Of a stretch of DNA of 64,000 bases, positions 52,870 to 61,871 are shown in pieces. Source of the stretch: Sporosarcina sp. D27. Its GTDB lineage: Bacteria > Bacillota > Bacilli > Bacillales_A > Planococcaceae. Below the pieces are notes generated by a model. That model was not told the origin of the DNA, ran no database searches, and saw only the letters and a list, made by a program, of their open reading frames with translations. Made by a program: the position numbers and the translations under genes. Numbering within the stretch: position 1 is the first letter of the stretch; every line of letters starts with the position of its first letter. The DNA is taken from contig NZ_AZUC01000014.1 in the NCBI RefSeq assembly GCF_000586555.1, positions 62,001-126,000 of the forward strand. Reading direction: 5' to 3'.

Positions 52870-54315
52870 TTATCTCTTCAATCCTGGAACGTCCTTCCTG
52901 ACGACATCAAACAAACCGGCGCCAATAATTTCAAGTGCAGATTGCATTCTACCCTCAGAAATATTGTCTTCAAGTGTGTCTTGTGGTGTGTGATAAACTT
53001 TTTCGATGTGATACACTAACGGATCCCAATTGTCGATGCCCATCCAAATGAATAACGCAGATGGAATACCTGCATTATGGAATGGCACATGGTCACTTGA
53101 CCCGAATTTACCAGGCAAGATATCTGAATTTCCAAGTCGTGCACCTGCAGCTGTTGTCGAATCTGTTATAATATTTGTGTTGCCGTCTACGGTCATGGCA
53201 TAGAGGTTTTTTGCGAGATCGTAGTTCGTCGCTACCATATCAGGATTGAATACTGCAGCTATATTATCCCGTTCCGCTTGTGACAATTGATCAACGTAGT
53301 ACCTGGACCCTAACAAACCACGTTCCTCTGAACCGAAGGCGATGAACTTCATGTCTACGTCCGTGTTGTAACCTTTGAATACACGTGCTAACTCGAGCAT
53401 TAAACCTGTGCCAGACGCATTGTCATTTGCACCCGGGGCACCGACTACACTATCCATATGTGAGCTAAGAATCACTTCTTTGCCTTTATTCTTTTTATTC
53501 TTGGCCTTTTTAGTACCGATGACATTGACGGATTGCAAATTGGAATAATGTTTCGAGCTAAGCGAAATTTCAACAGGACCTTTATCCATCTGTTCTTTCA
53601 ACCATTCTCCTTGGATATAAGCCGCTCCATAAACTGGAATGTCATAAGATTTCGTTAAATTAGGATTGAAGGTGGAACCATAGTTGCCGCGGCTACCTAC
53701 AACGCTTTGAAGGATGATCCCGGTAGCACCAGCAAGTACTGCATTGTCAACTTGCAGGCGGTAATTAGCAGTTGTGGAAGCACGTGTTAATAAGACAACC
53801 TTTCCTTTGACGTCCGCTGGGAAATCACTTGCATTCGTCCCGTCTTCCACAAAAATAACTTTCCCATTCATTGGCTTTTCACTTATTTTACCATTAGGTG
53901 CTGCACCCATTTGCCATGCTTCTCCATCAGCAAATTCAATAGTTGCAATATATTGATCAGCGACCGGAAAATATTGATATTCCACTTCATAGCCGTGGTT
54001 TCTTAGCTGGCTTGCAATATAATCTGATGCTTGCTTTTCCGCTTCCAATCCCCCAGGACGCGGACCGATTTCCTCCGACAAATACCTGATATGTTCGATC
54101 GCCCTCTTGGCATCTACTCGTGCAACAACTTTCTGGTCGTGTGCTGCATCTGACTTTCCATTTGAAGTTTGAGCCGTTAGTGGTGCGGCGTTAGCTTGTC
54201 CGATATCCGCAAATGGAGATGTGCTGAAAACCATTGTCCCTGCAAGTGTAATAGTCAAAATTGATTTCCTGAAAGCTTTACTGCCATTTCCAATCAATAT
54301 TTTACTTCGTTTCAT
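52870..54315 (-). CDS. Secreted M28-family aminopeptidase
   Basis: Extracellular zinc aminopeptidase, 481 residues. Signal peptide (residues 1-43, KSILTITLAGTMVFSTSPFA, cleavage likely after QANA). A PA-like insert (GKVIFVEDGTNASDFP) precedes the M28 domain with metal ligands in SSHMDSVVGAPGANDNASG (His, Asp), FGSEERGLLGS (catalytic Glu-Glu), FNPDM (Asp) and KFGSSDHVPF (His). ATG 54315 follows GGAGTGGGAG; the frame extends further upstream without support. Terminated by palindrome copy j. Confidence 0.92.
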   Translation of the reverse strand: MKRSKILIGNGSKAFRKSILTITLAGTMVFSTSPFADIGQANAAPLTAQTSNGKSDAAHDQKVVARVDAKRAIEHIRYLSEEIGPRPGGLEAEKQASDYIASQLRNHGYEVEYQYFPVADQYIATIEFADGEAWQMGAAPNGKISEKPMNGKVIFVEDGTNASDFPADVKGKVVLLTRASTTANYRLQVDNAVLAGATGIILQSVVGSRGNYGSTFNPNLTKSYDIPVYGAAYIQGEWLKEQMDKGPVEISLSSKHYSNLQSVNVIGTKKAKNKKNKGKEVILSSHMDSVVGAPGANDNASGTGLMLELARVFKGYNTDVDMKFIAFGSEERGLLGSRYYVDQLSQAERDNIAAVFNPDMVATNYDLAKNLYAMTVDGNTNIITDSTTAAGARLGNSDILPGKFGSSDHVPFHNAGIPSALFIWMGIDNWDPLVYHIEKVYHTPQDTLEDNISEGRMQSALEIIGAGLFDVVRKDVPGLKR

Positions 54316-55374
54316 AAAAATCTCCCACTCCTTCTCAGTTAATATTTGTCTTTTCGAGTTGAACTTGAAAACATGGAAGTCTTTACTTAGAGCCATCAGT
54401 CTCTCATTTCTACTATCACACTCCTATAATTACCTAGCGGTTCATGTCGCTCAAAGTATTCTCTTTTCAACTCTTTAACTCCTTCATAAAAAATGAAATC
54501 AGCTATTAGTTATCACAAAATTGTGAATTTTAGGGTTTTTAGAAGTGAAATGGGCCTGTCTGCTAATTAGTCCAGGTCCTTAATGCATGAAGGCACTAAC
54601 AATGGCAAGAAGTTTTTTGGAAGGCAATCATATTAGCATTTTGTTGCCTTCCTTTTGTCTTTTTTTCAAAATTGCAATGAGATTCCTGTGTTTCAAATCT
54701 CGAGAACGTATCAAGAAGTAAATCGCTTAACTAGTTCAATATGTTCAATATTAGAAAGGAAAAGCGTTGAATGTATAACAGGTTAAAATACCTATAAAGG
54801 GTGTAATCTTTATGAATCATTCTGCCGTTTAAAAGGTATGTGGTTCTAACTGTTTTCACTTTTGTGGAAGGGATTGGTGAATTAGAAAGAGAATCCTTTG
54901 TTTAGTTTGAATTTTCAAAGAAAGGAAAAAGAGCGGAAGATATGCTAAATGTCTCTGTTAATAATTTTATGAGAAAGTAAGAAAGGAGTGGTGTTAGATA
55001 TTTCCATACAAAATAGAAGAGTTAAAGGAACCGAATTATTAATAATGGCTTGGATGTGAGCTTTTTGTAGAAATGTTGGTGATCATCAAATTAAATGCAT
55101 CAATCGTTACTACCAATATCGATTGATGCATCTGTTGAAAAACACTGAAGTGCCAAGAGTGATTAAACATGTATCAAATTGAAAACGTGTATCATCATAC
55201 ACTGGAAGTTACAACTGCTGAGAATACACAGCTTACACGGTTACAATCTTCTTTAGAGAATATAGGAGCATGTGTCTTTGCTATTGTGACAAAAGAAATA
55301 TCATGTCTGAAGATGTGAGTAGATGAATCGGAAGAAAGAGGTTGGATAATTGGACAAAGGGGAGTGTTTAGTTG
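54316..55374. other. Long intergenic stretch
   Basis: About 1 kb. A rightward terminator-like stem at 54619-54660 follows no visible gene. ATGCATCAATCG / CGATTGATGCAT forms a 12-bp inverted repeat at 55095-55131. An open frame of 49 residues starting at ATG 55169 (MYQIENVYHHTLEVTT) is unrecognised. Probably decayed DNA. Confidence 0.45.
54619..54660 (+). terminator. Orphan intrinsic terminator
   Basis: GGAAGGCAA / TTGCCTTCC perfect stem followed by TTTTGTCTTTTTTT. The gene it served is gone or lies on the other strand. Confidence 0.65.
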
Positions 55375-56299
55375 ATGAAGAAAAATTCACTAGCACTGTC
55401 GGGATCCTGACACTATGAGCCAGTCTCGCTTTTCCTGGAAATGCAGTAGAAAAAACGGACAATCTAGAATCCCATCATGGAAATTCCATCTCGGGATATT
55501 TACAAAGCGACTGTTGGGACAGGAAAAAAGGGGATCCCCATTGAAATCGAGACTCATGGAAATGAAAAGACAGAGACTGAGGCGGTCCTTAATTTACTCA
55601 AATCAATAGGGTCTAGAAATTCACGTGAGTCAAAGAAAATTCGCGATGAAGTAACACTTGTTTTTCTACCAAAAATGAATCTTGATGTGTCAGTGGGGAC
55701 AAAAGACGGAACGATATGCCTTGGGAAGAGATACTAGCCAGTTTTCCACGGTTAAGTGGAGTAGCTCTTGCTTGAAACTATATGAACCATGGCATTAGCC
55801 AAATGTATGAATATAGTACCAATCCAGGATTTGATGTGAAATGTGACTTCAATCCGGATTTAAACTATGTCCCACGGGAAAAAGGTTTTCGAGGAAACTC
55901 AAGTTCACTAGGATGGTTTATCACACCTGAAACGCAAACCGTTCGCGATGTATACAAATCGTTAAAAAGGAGTATGGCAACGTAAAGAATCTTGCAGCCT
56001 ATAATGAATTACAGGAATACGGTAATTCACCGTTTAAGAATTATCCACTTTATTTACAAGGGATTGTCTTCCCTGGGACTGCATTAGGCACATTCGCGTT
56101 AGACAGCAACGGCACTGTACTATTTGAAATGACTGGCCAAACGCAGATAATGGGCCAGAAGAATAAAGGGCAACTTGTAAAAGCTGTTTAAAGAGGACTA
56201 ATAGGCAAAATTCATGCAGTTGCTGACGGTTCAATCGTCAACTTAAATCCTGAAGACTACGAGAAAATACCATTGACATCTGATTTTCCTGCGAACTGA
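55375..56299 (+). pseudogene. Decayed secreted M14 zinc carboxypeptidase
   Basis: Fragments in several frames line up as one protein: MKKNSLALSGS (signal peptide start), IYKATVGTGKKGIPIEIETH-GNEKTE (the HxxE zinc site), VFLPKMNLD, PGFDVKCDFNPDLNYVP, SLGWFITPETQTVRDVYKSL, and the ending VNLNPEDYEKIPLTSDFPAN. Stops at about 55408, 55734 and 56190 and several frameshifts make it non-functional. Sits just upstream of an intact M14 gene but is of a different subtype. Confidence 0.8.
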
Positions 56300-56353
56300 A
56301 CTAAAAAATTATTAGCTTAAGCAATACTACTAAGTTAAAAGGGAGAGATAAGA

Positions 56354-57397
56354 ATGAAAAAAACAATGCTTGCATTTTCGCTTGCAGGAGCATTAGTTCT
56401 AAGTGCATCACCGTTTGCACTGCCGATAGCGGAGGCGGTTGGAAACGGTCCGAATTATGGCGGTAATGAAACGATAAATACATCCATCTTACACACTTAC
56501 GACGAAATGGTAGATAACCTTAAGAAGCAGCAAACAAAACAAAAAGATATGGAACTGGAAGTGATTGGACAAAGCGTTAAAGGAAGGGATCTGTATCTTG
56601 TAAAGTATATAAAGAATCCTGAAAACCCAACAATCCTTTTCCTTACACAGCAGCATGGAAACGAGCAGCTGACGACAGAAGGATCACTTGAGTTCATCAA
56701 ACACCTCGGTACCGGGAAGATGAAAGGTGTCATCGATGGTGTAAATATCTTGATAGTTCCAATGCTCAATGCAGACGGTGCAATGGGAGATGTCGACTTT
56801 TCCTTAGATGATTATATCGCTAGCGGAAGTCGCCATTTAACCCGTTACAATGCGCTAGGAGTAGATCTGAACCGGGATCATGTAAACAAAATTCAACCTG
56901 AAACGAAAGCACTCCATGATAATGTAATACGTGCTTATAACGTAGACTACATGATTGATTTGCATCACCAAGGTACTAAGAGTGAGCGAGATGGAGAATT
57001 AGTGTCAGGTTCCATTCTTTATCCCACTACACCGAATGTTAGTCCTGATGTATTACTGAAATCCAAACAGCTTGGCGCAGTTGTTTTTGATTCAGTCGAT
57101 TCAACGGGATGGGGCCATCTTGGCAAATATAATGGAGGGTCTGCCGAAACGATTAGCCGTAATGGAATCGCAGTGGAATATGGCATTTCCACACTTCTTT
57201 TTGAGATGCGAGGCATGTCGGATCATTCCTCCGAGTCTGCTGTTCTGGGTCAAAAGAGTAATGGTTACTTAATTAAGCAGACCATTAAGACGCTTGATGC
57301 GACTGTACGTGCTATAGCGGACCGTTCTATCGATAATAAGGACATTAGTTTCTGGGATACACTGGCTACTCAGCAATCACAACCTTCCAAAGAGTAA
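56354..57397 (+). CDS. Secreted M14-family zinc carboxypeptidase
   Basis: 347 residues with signal peptide (MLAFSLAGALVLSASPFALP, cleavage near AEA at residue 28). Zinc ligands HGNE in LTQQHGNEQLTTEG and His in YMIDLHHQGT; the catalytic Glu is in LLFEMRGMSDH. NRDH segment DLNRDHVNKIQPETKAL is the substrate-binding Asn-Arg. GGGAGAG before the ATG. Likely degrades extracellular peptides, together with the M28 enzyme. Confidence 0.9.
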   Translation: MKKTMLAFSLAGALVLSASPFALPIAEAVGNGPNYGGNETINTSILHTYDEMVDNLKKQQTKQKDMELEVIGQSVKGRDLYLVKYIKNPENPTILFLTQQHGNEQLTTEGSLEFIKHLGTGKMKGVIDGVNILIVPMLNADGAMGDVDFSLDDYIASGSRHLTRYNALGVDLNRDHVNKIQPETKALHDNVIRAYNVDYMIDLHHQGTKSERDGELVSGSILYPTTPNVSPDVLLKSKQLGAVVFDSVDSTGWGHLGKYNGGSAETISRNGIAVEYGISTLLFEMRGMSDHSSESAVLGQKSNGYLIKQTIKTLDATVRAIADRSIDNKDISFWDTLATQQSQPSKE

Positions 57398-57757
57398 GTA
57401 ATAAGAGATATGTAATAAGTAAGTCTTAATTTTTTGCGATATCTCCCTTCATGGCATTTTTAAATGGAGGGGGATATTCTTGTTTGATTTTCTAAAATCT
57501 TTAGATGCCATGAACCATCATGAATGTTTAATCAGACACGAAAGTTTGACACGTTGGTTCCTTTCCAACGGACCTGCAGATGCAAAAGAACAAATCCATG
57601 CAGCTCAAAATCACTTGCCACAACTCAGGTAAGTGGCTGTTTGGCACGCAGGAATCGAGTGGGAAAAAGTATATTCCTAGTTTCGAAATCGAGTATGATG
57701 AAATACAGTTAATTCAGAAGGTAAAATATTATTATCAGACTTAACGAGGAGGAGTTA
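57398..57757. other. Intergenic region after the carboxypeptidase
   Basis: Holds a stem at 57438-57478 (ATATCTCCCTTCAT with ATGGAGGGGGATAT, likely terminator), palindrome copy k, and a stretch at 57611-57740 resembling 49627-49760. Confidence 0.5.
57507..57563. repeat. Palindromic repeat family 1, copy k (degraded)
   Basis: ATGAACCATCATGAATGTTT and AATCAGACACGAAAGTTTGAC keep the core; arms lost. Confidence 0.7.
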
Positions 57758-58324
57758 TATGAACAAACGATTCTGGACCTGCGCGCAGCGTTTGGACACT
57801 GAAATTGAACGATGAGAGGGTGCTGGAGATTGAAGATTGGTGAAGGAGAAATAGATAGTTTTCCTATGCACGACCCAACTTAGGCAAGGTTCGGGATTGT
57901 TTCTGAACTGTATTGTGGAAGAGTTTTACTTGAAGCATGACAGCTGAAATTACTGTATAGTACATAGTAATTTCAGCTTTTTATTTCGTTTACAATACTT
58001 ACGATTAAGAGATTGGAAAATGCAGAAAAAATCGTGAATATTCTAATATCGAATAAGTGTTGAGCAATTTGCAAACTTACTTCAAAATAAATCCTCAGGC
58101 AACATCGGTAAAAATACTCACAAGTTTTATCGATGTAAAGGGATGAATGTATGTTTTATCATAGGAATCTGAAAAAAATAATATACGAGGGAGAAAATGA
58201 TGGAGAATTTAGGGAAGAACTTATTTACTAAATAGAATTAAATAAGTCTAGTAAAAAGAATTATTGTTGGTATTATTCTTGCTCTTACGGTTCCCGATGC
58301 AAGCTGGATCAATATTTTGTTTGG
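57758..58324 (+). pseudogene. Collapsed duplicate of the lipoprotein-sstT locus
   Basis: GAGGAGGAG and ATG 57758 (NKRFWT) are joined directly to a copy of the lipoprotein 3' end (in another frame SVWTLKLNDERVLEIED), its downstream family 2 repeat and terminator (57943-57985), and then the first ~40 codons of sstT with a TAG early on (NLGKNLFTK-stop, then [20 protein letters not shown]). Ends where palindrome copy l begins. Confidence 0.8.
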
Positions 58325-58383
58325 GTGACTGTGCACGAAACAATCATGTTTAAACAAACATGATTGTTTCGCGCACAGGCACC
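58325..58383. repeat. Palindromic repeat family 1, copy l (perfect inner stem)
   Basis: CGAAACAATCATG and CATGATTGTTTCG are perfect complements around TTTAAACAAA; outer GTGC/GCAC also pair. Cleanest copy, likely the most recent, inserted at the break point of the sstT fragment. Confidence 0.92.
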
Positions 58384-58462
58384 ACAACTATGGATTAAAG
58401 ATCTGTATGTTTACACTATTCAGAAAAAGGAACTAACAAATTAATTCAGTTAAACCTCCCAC

Positions 58463-59098
58463 TCACCGTACCCTCTGTTTCCGCATCCATTGTGTCGCTA
58501 CCCACTTTTCCCCAGTTACCACAGGTGCTCCGCCATGTAGCGTTACATCATTTAATGTTGGATCGTTATAGAAATATTCAAAGTAGACGGCCATCCCTTT
58601 TCTCGGCGATACGGAAAAGTTCAGGTGGGGGAAGAACGTTTCGCCACCTTCCTCTACATCATTCAAGTACATGACTAGCGTACTAATTCGGTTGTTTGTT
58701 ACCTTACTAGTCGACGAGAAGAAATCGTGATGTGCTCTGTATTCTTGACCCGGCTTGTACTGCAGGATTTGCAGACCTTCTCCATGTTCAATGGGAATAT
58801 TCATAACCGCTTCAATTCTTTTTTCGATTCTCGCAACAATTTGGTTTTCGCTTTCTTCAATAAACATACTGCTACTTGTTCTCAACTCGTTTTCTTCACG
58901 TGTCGTGCCGATTTTTGAACGTTTCATCTTGTCTGTGGACAATCTGATTAGTTCATCGCATTCTTCATCACTTAACATATTGCCTAAAACGACAATCAAT
59001 GGTTCTTCGATTTTCGCGACTATGTCAATCTCTCTATCCGTCAGTATCTTTTTACCAACGTGATTAAATATCGTTTGCTCTTTATTCTCCGCTATCAA
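58463..59098 (-). CDS. Prolyl 4-hydroxylase-like 2-oxoglutarate/Fe(II) oxygenase
   Basis: About 211 residues. Double-stranded beta-helix with Fe ligands His and Asp in YRAHHDFF and the distal His in TLHGGAPVVTGEKWVATQW, whose Lys binds 2-oxoglutarate; GGETFFPHLN between them. Matches bacillar prolyl 4-hydroxylases that hydroxylate proline in collagen-like or other proteins. TTG 59098 lies 7 bases after GAGGTG and is preferred over the TTG at 59131. Substrate protein not in the window. Confidence 0.88.
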   Translation of the reverse strand: MIAENKEQTIFNHVGKKILTDREIDIVAKIEEPLIVVLGNMLSDEECDELIRLSTDKMKRSKIGTTREENELRTSSSMFIEESENQIVARIEKRIEAVMNIPIEHGEGLQILQYKPGQEYRAHHDFFSSTSKVTNNRISTLVMYLNDVEEGGETFFPHLNFSVSPRKGMAVYFEYFYNDPTLNDVTLHGGAPVVTGEKWVATQWMRKQRVR

Positions 59099-59497
59099 CT
59101 TCGAACACCTCTTCAATAGTTTGATTTTCAAATCAAATACGCCCTGTGGCTATGAGTGTACAGCTAATGTCGGACTTCTTGTACGGTTCACACTTCCTCT
59201 TTGGATGTAAAGTTAATTTATTTTAGCATGCTGGAATGAGTATCGTAAATTAGTAATGTAGTCAAAAAGGTAGTTATATATTCCTGTTTTTACTAATATG
59301 TTTGCCATTCGGTCATATCTTAACAGGCTTAATAAATATTGGTGAAAAAACAATCATCACTGGTTAAATAAAAAAGATAGTTTCTTCCACCGACATCTGA
59401 CAGGAGTTCTCTTATTTACTTATAGTAAATTAAGTGATATATTGGCTAAGTCCAATCATCCTACAACTTTTCAAAAAGAACCATTGGAGGTGCACTC
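59099..59497. other. Divergent region between hydroxylase and GntR genes
   Basis: AT-rich. At 59341-59398 GTGAAAAAACAATCATCAC...AAAGATAGTTTCTTCCACCG may be a very degraded family 1 palindrome. No gene seen. Confidence 0.4.
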
Positions 59498-60187
59498 ATG
59501 CTGAAAAAGACAGAACGTTTGTCATTGGTTGAGCAAGTGGTAATTCAAATTGAACATCTTATCGAAAGTAGCCATTGGCAAATTGGCGATCAATTGCCTG
59601 CAGAGATGCAATTAATGAAGGAATTTGACGTGAGTCGGAATACATTAAGAGAAGCAATTCGTGCTCTAGTTCATGCGGGTTTACTTGAGACCAAACAAGG
59701 GAGCGGTACGGTTGTAAAATCATCTAGTGCCTTTGGTGTAGCCCTTCATAGACAAGTTGAAAAGTCGAGCGTCATGGAAACGTTAGAGGTGCGTCTTGCT
59801 TTAGAAAGAGAAGCAGCACAGCTTGCAGCTATCCGACGTAATGATCTTGATTTAGAAGCAATGACCGAGTCTATTCAGTTATGTAAATTGGCATCTGAAA
59901 AAGGAGATGTACAAGAATTTTTACAAGCAGATATTATATTTCATAAAGCAATGGTCAAAGCATCACATAATAAGATGTTAGAACGTCTTTATGAACATAT
60001 AACTGAACCACTGCAGTCTTCAATCGAAGAAATAATGGTGGCAGGTGCATACTTTAACTATAGTGAAGAGATTCACTATGAATTACTAGAAGCCATTAAG
60101 CAGCAAGATGTGCATGCAGCTATTAGTTATGTAAATCAATACATAAACGATTTCAGAGAGAAGATTAAACGCATTCAGGAGGACTAA
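59498..60187 (+). CDS. GntR/FadR-family regulator
   Basis: 229 residues. N-terminal winged helix (WQIGDQLPAEMQLMKEF; SRNTLREAIRALVHAGLLET) and C-terminal FCD ligand domain (LEVRLALEREAAQLAA; FHKAMVKASHNKMLERLY; HYELLEAIKQQDVHAA) with the usual metal-binding Asp/His positions. GGAGGTG before the ATG. The transporter gene begins 2 bases after its stop, so the two are co-transcribed and the regulator probably senses the transported compound. Confidence 0.9.
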   Translation: MLKKTERLSLVEQVVIQIEHLIESSHWQIGDQLPAEMQLMKEFDVSRNTLREAIRALVHAGLLETKQGSGTVVKSSSAFGVALHRQVEKSSVMETLEVRLALEREAAQLAAIRRNDLDLEAMTESIQLCKLASEKGDVQEFLQADIIFHKAMVKASHNKMLERLYEHITEPLQSSIEEIMVAGAYFNYSEEIHYELLEAIKQQDVHAAISYVNQYINDFREKIKRIQED

Positions 60188-60189
60188 AC

Positions 60190-61422
60190 TTGCAAAAAGA
60201 TACAAAATTACAACAAACAAAAATAGATTCTAAGAAAAAATGGCTCTTAATGATTGGCGTCATCTTAATTGCTGCCAATTTAAGGGCGCCACTTACATCG
60301 ATTGGTTCTTTAATTACATCAATAAGAACGGATTTAGGTATTAGCCATGCTTTGGCTGGAACGATTACGACACTTCCTTTACTCGCATTTGCTCTACTTT
60401 CACCTCTCGCACCGAAAGTGGCCCATAAAATTACGATGGAAAGAACTATTTTCCTTTCATTAGTTGTCTTGGCAATTGGTATTGTCTTAAGATCATTATT
60501 TGGAACAGGCGCATTATTTGCAGGAACTATTCTAATCGGGGTTGCAATTGCGTTTGGTAATGTACTACTACCTGGATTTATTAAAATGAACTTTCCATTA
60601 AAAGTTGGGATTATGACTGGAATGTATGGCGTGTTTATGAACATCTTTGCAGCACTTGGGTCGGGCTTAAGTGTACCTTTAACAACTATCGGTGAAATTG
60701 GCTGGGAAGGATCACTCGCATTTTGGGCAATTCCTGTTATTATTGCCATTGCGGTTTGGGCTCCACAATTGAAAAAGGGTAAAGAGCCGACTGAATATTC
60801 AAAGGCAACACCAAAAGAGAAATTATCGTTAGCTCGCTCTCCGCTTGCGTGGGCAATTACGTTGTTTATGGGAATACAATCTCTTATTTTTTATACGTTA
60901 GTGACTTGGCTACCAGAAATACTACAAGGCATGGGGTATAGTATGAGTGCAGCTGGATGGATGCTATTTTTAATGCAATTTGCTATTATTCCATTTTCAT
61001 TTATTATTCCTATACTTGCCGAACGAATGAAAAATCAAATCCTACTAGTTGTAGCTATTTCGGTTCTGTTCATTCTTGGTATAACAGGCGTTTTAATTGG
61101 AAATTCCTCATTCGTACCGATATCAGTAATTATGATTGGTATTGGTGCAGGTAGCGCATTTAGCTTATCGATGATGTTTTTCAGTATGAGAACAAGCAAT
61201 GCTGTTGAAGCATCTGATATGTCAGGAATGGCACAATCGTTTGGATACTTACTGGCAGCTACTGGCCCGATTGTATTTGGTGCTTTACATGATATGACAG
61301 ATAGTTGGACAATGCCTCTCATTATGTTAATTGCTTTCGCTGTCGTCATCTTACTAGTAGGTATTGTGGCTGGAAAAGATAGAGTACTTGGAAATACAAT
61401 TTCAAAAGAGCTACAATCATAA
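60190..61422 (+). CDS. MFS transporter of the CynX/NimT type
   Basis: 410 residues, twelve membrane helices, in the cyanate/2-nitroimidazole transporter branch: LIAANLRAPLTSIGSLITSI near the N-terminus (family signature NLRxxxxxxG), then GNVLLPGFIKMNFP and GIGAGSAFSLSMMFFSMR. TTG start 8 bases after AGGAGGA, overlapping the regulator's end. Substrate uncertain; may export or import small organic anions. Confidence 0.9.
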   Translation: MQKDTKLQQTKIDSKKKWLLMIGVILIAANLRAPLTSIGSLITSIRTDLGISHALAGTITTLPLLAFALLSPLAPKVAHKITMERTIFLSLVVLAIGIVLRSLFGTGALFAGTILIGVAIAFGNVLLPGFIKMNFPLKVGIMTGMYGVFMNIFAALGSGLSVPLTTIGEIGWEGSLAFWAIPVIIAIAVWAPQLKKGKEPTEYSKATPKEKLSLARSPLAWAITLFMGIQSLIFYTLVTWLPEILQGMGYSMSAAGWMLFLMQFAIIPFSFIIPILAERMKNQILLVVAISVLFILGITGVLIGNSSFVPISVIMIGIGAGSAFSLSMMFFSMRTSNAVEASDMSGMAQSFGYLLAATGPIVFGALHDMTDSWTMPLIMLIAFAVVILLVGIVAGKDRVLGNTISKELQS

Positions 61423-61424
61423 GA

Positions 61425-61480
61425 AGCCATTAACTGTGTACGACACAACACTACTGCAATTCTAGAGGTTGTCGAAACAT
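61425..61480. repeat. Repeat family 2, degraded copy
   Basis: CTGTGTACGACACAACAC and GAGGTTGTCGAAAC retain the arms loosely. Confidence 0.5.
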
Positions 61481-61492
61481 TTGCAGAGAAAA

Positions 61493-61543
61493 AATAAAAG
61501 CTAGATGGAAGCTATTTTTTGTAGCTCTCATCTAGCTTTTATT
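61493..61543 (+). terminator. Terminator of the regulator-transporter operon
   Basis: Perfect 15-bp stem AATAAAAGCTAGATG / CATCTAGCTTTTATT, with an inner AGCTA/TAGCT pair. Confidence 0.92.
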
Positions 61544-61871
61544 TATATAGAGGATTTTAAGACGGGATGTTGTTTCACAACTCATTTGAGGATTTTTCAC
61601 GAAATTGATTCCATTACCGAATGTGTGAGAAGGGGGCACTTTCGAAATAATGATTCTATTCATTGATTGAGCCCGATCTGCAATTTGTAGAAGAAAAAAT
61701 TGTTAATTTGCTTTTAAATAACCTTCAGTACTTTCGAATTTAATTGACTATCTTTTTAGAAAACTATATAGTTTGGTAAGACCAATATTAATACTGGTCA
61801 TACCAAGAGTGACATTTTCATAGGCTAGACTACCTTGAGAATTTTTCAACTATACGATAGGAGGAATGTAA
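61544..61871. other. Intergenic leader of the hydroxylase gene
   Basis: AT-rich. GACCAATATTAATACTGGTC at about 61780-61799 is a perfect palindrome (GACCA-TGGTC ends, ATATTAAT centre nearly symmetrical) some 75 bases before the gene, a plausible operator. Confidence 0.5.

Noticed and set aside
55169-55318. 49-residue frame MYQIENVYHH...
   Set aside because: No ribosome site or known relative; surrounded by decayed DNA.
838-58383. CRISPR array
   Set aside because: Repeats are dispersed over 57 kb, palindromic throughout and not regularly spaced; no cas genes.
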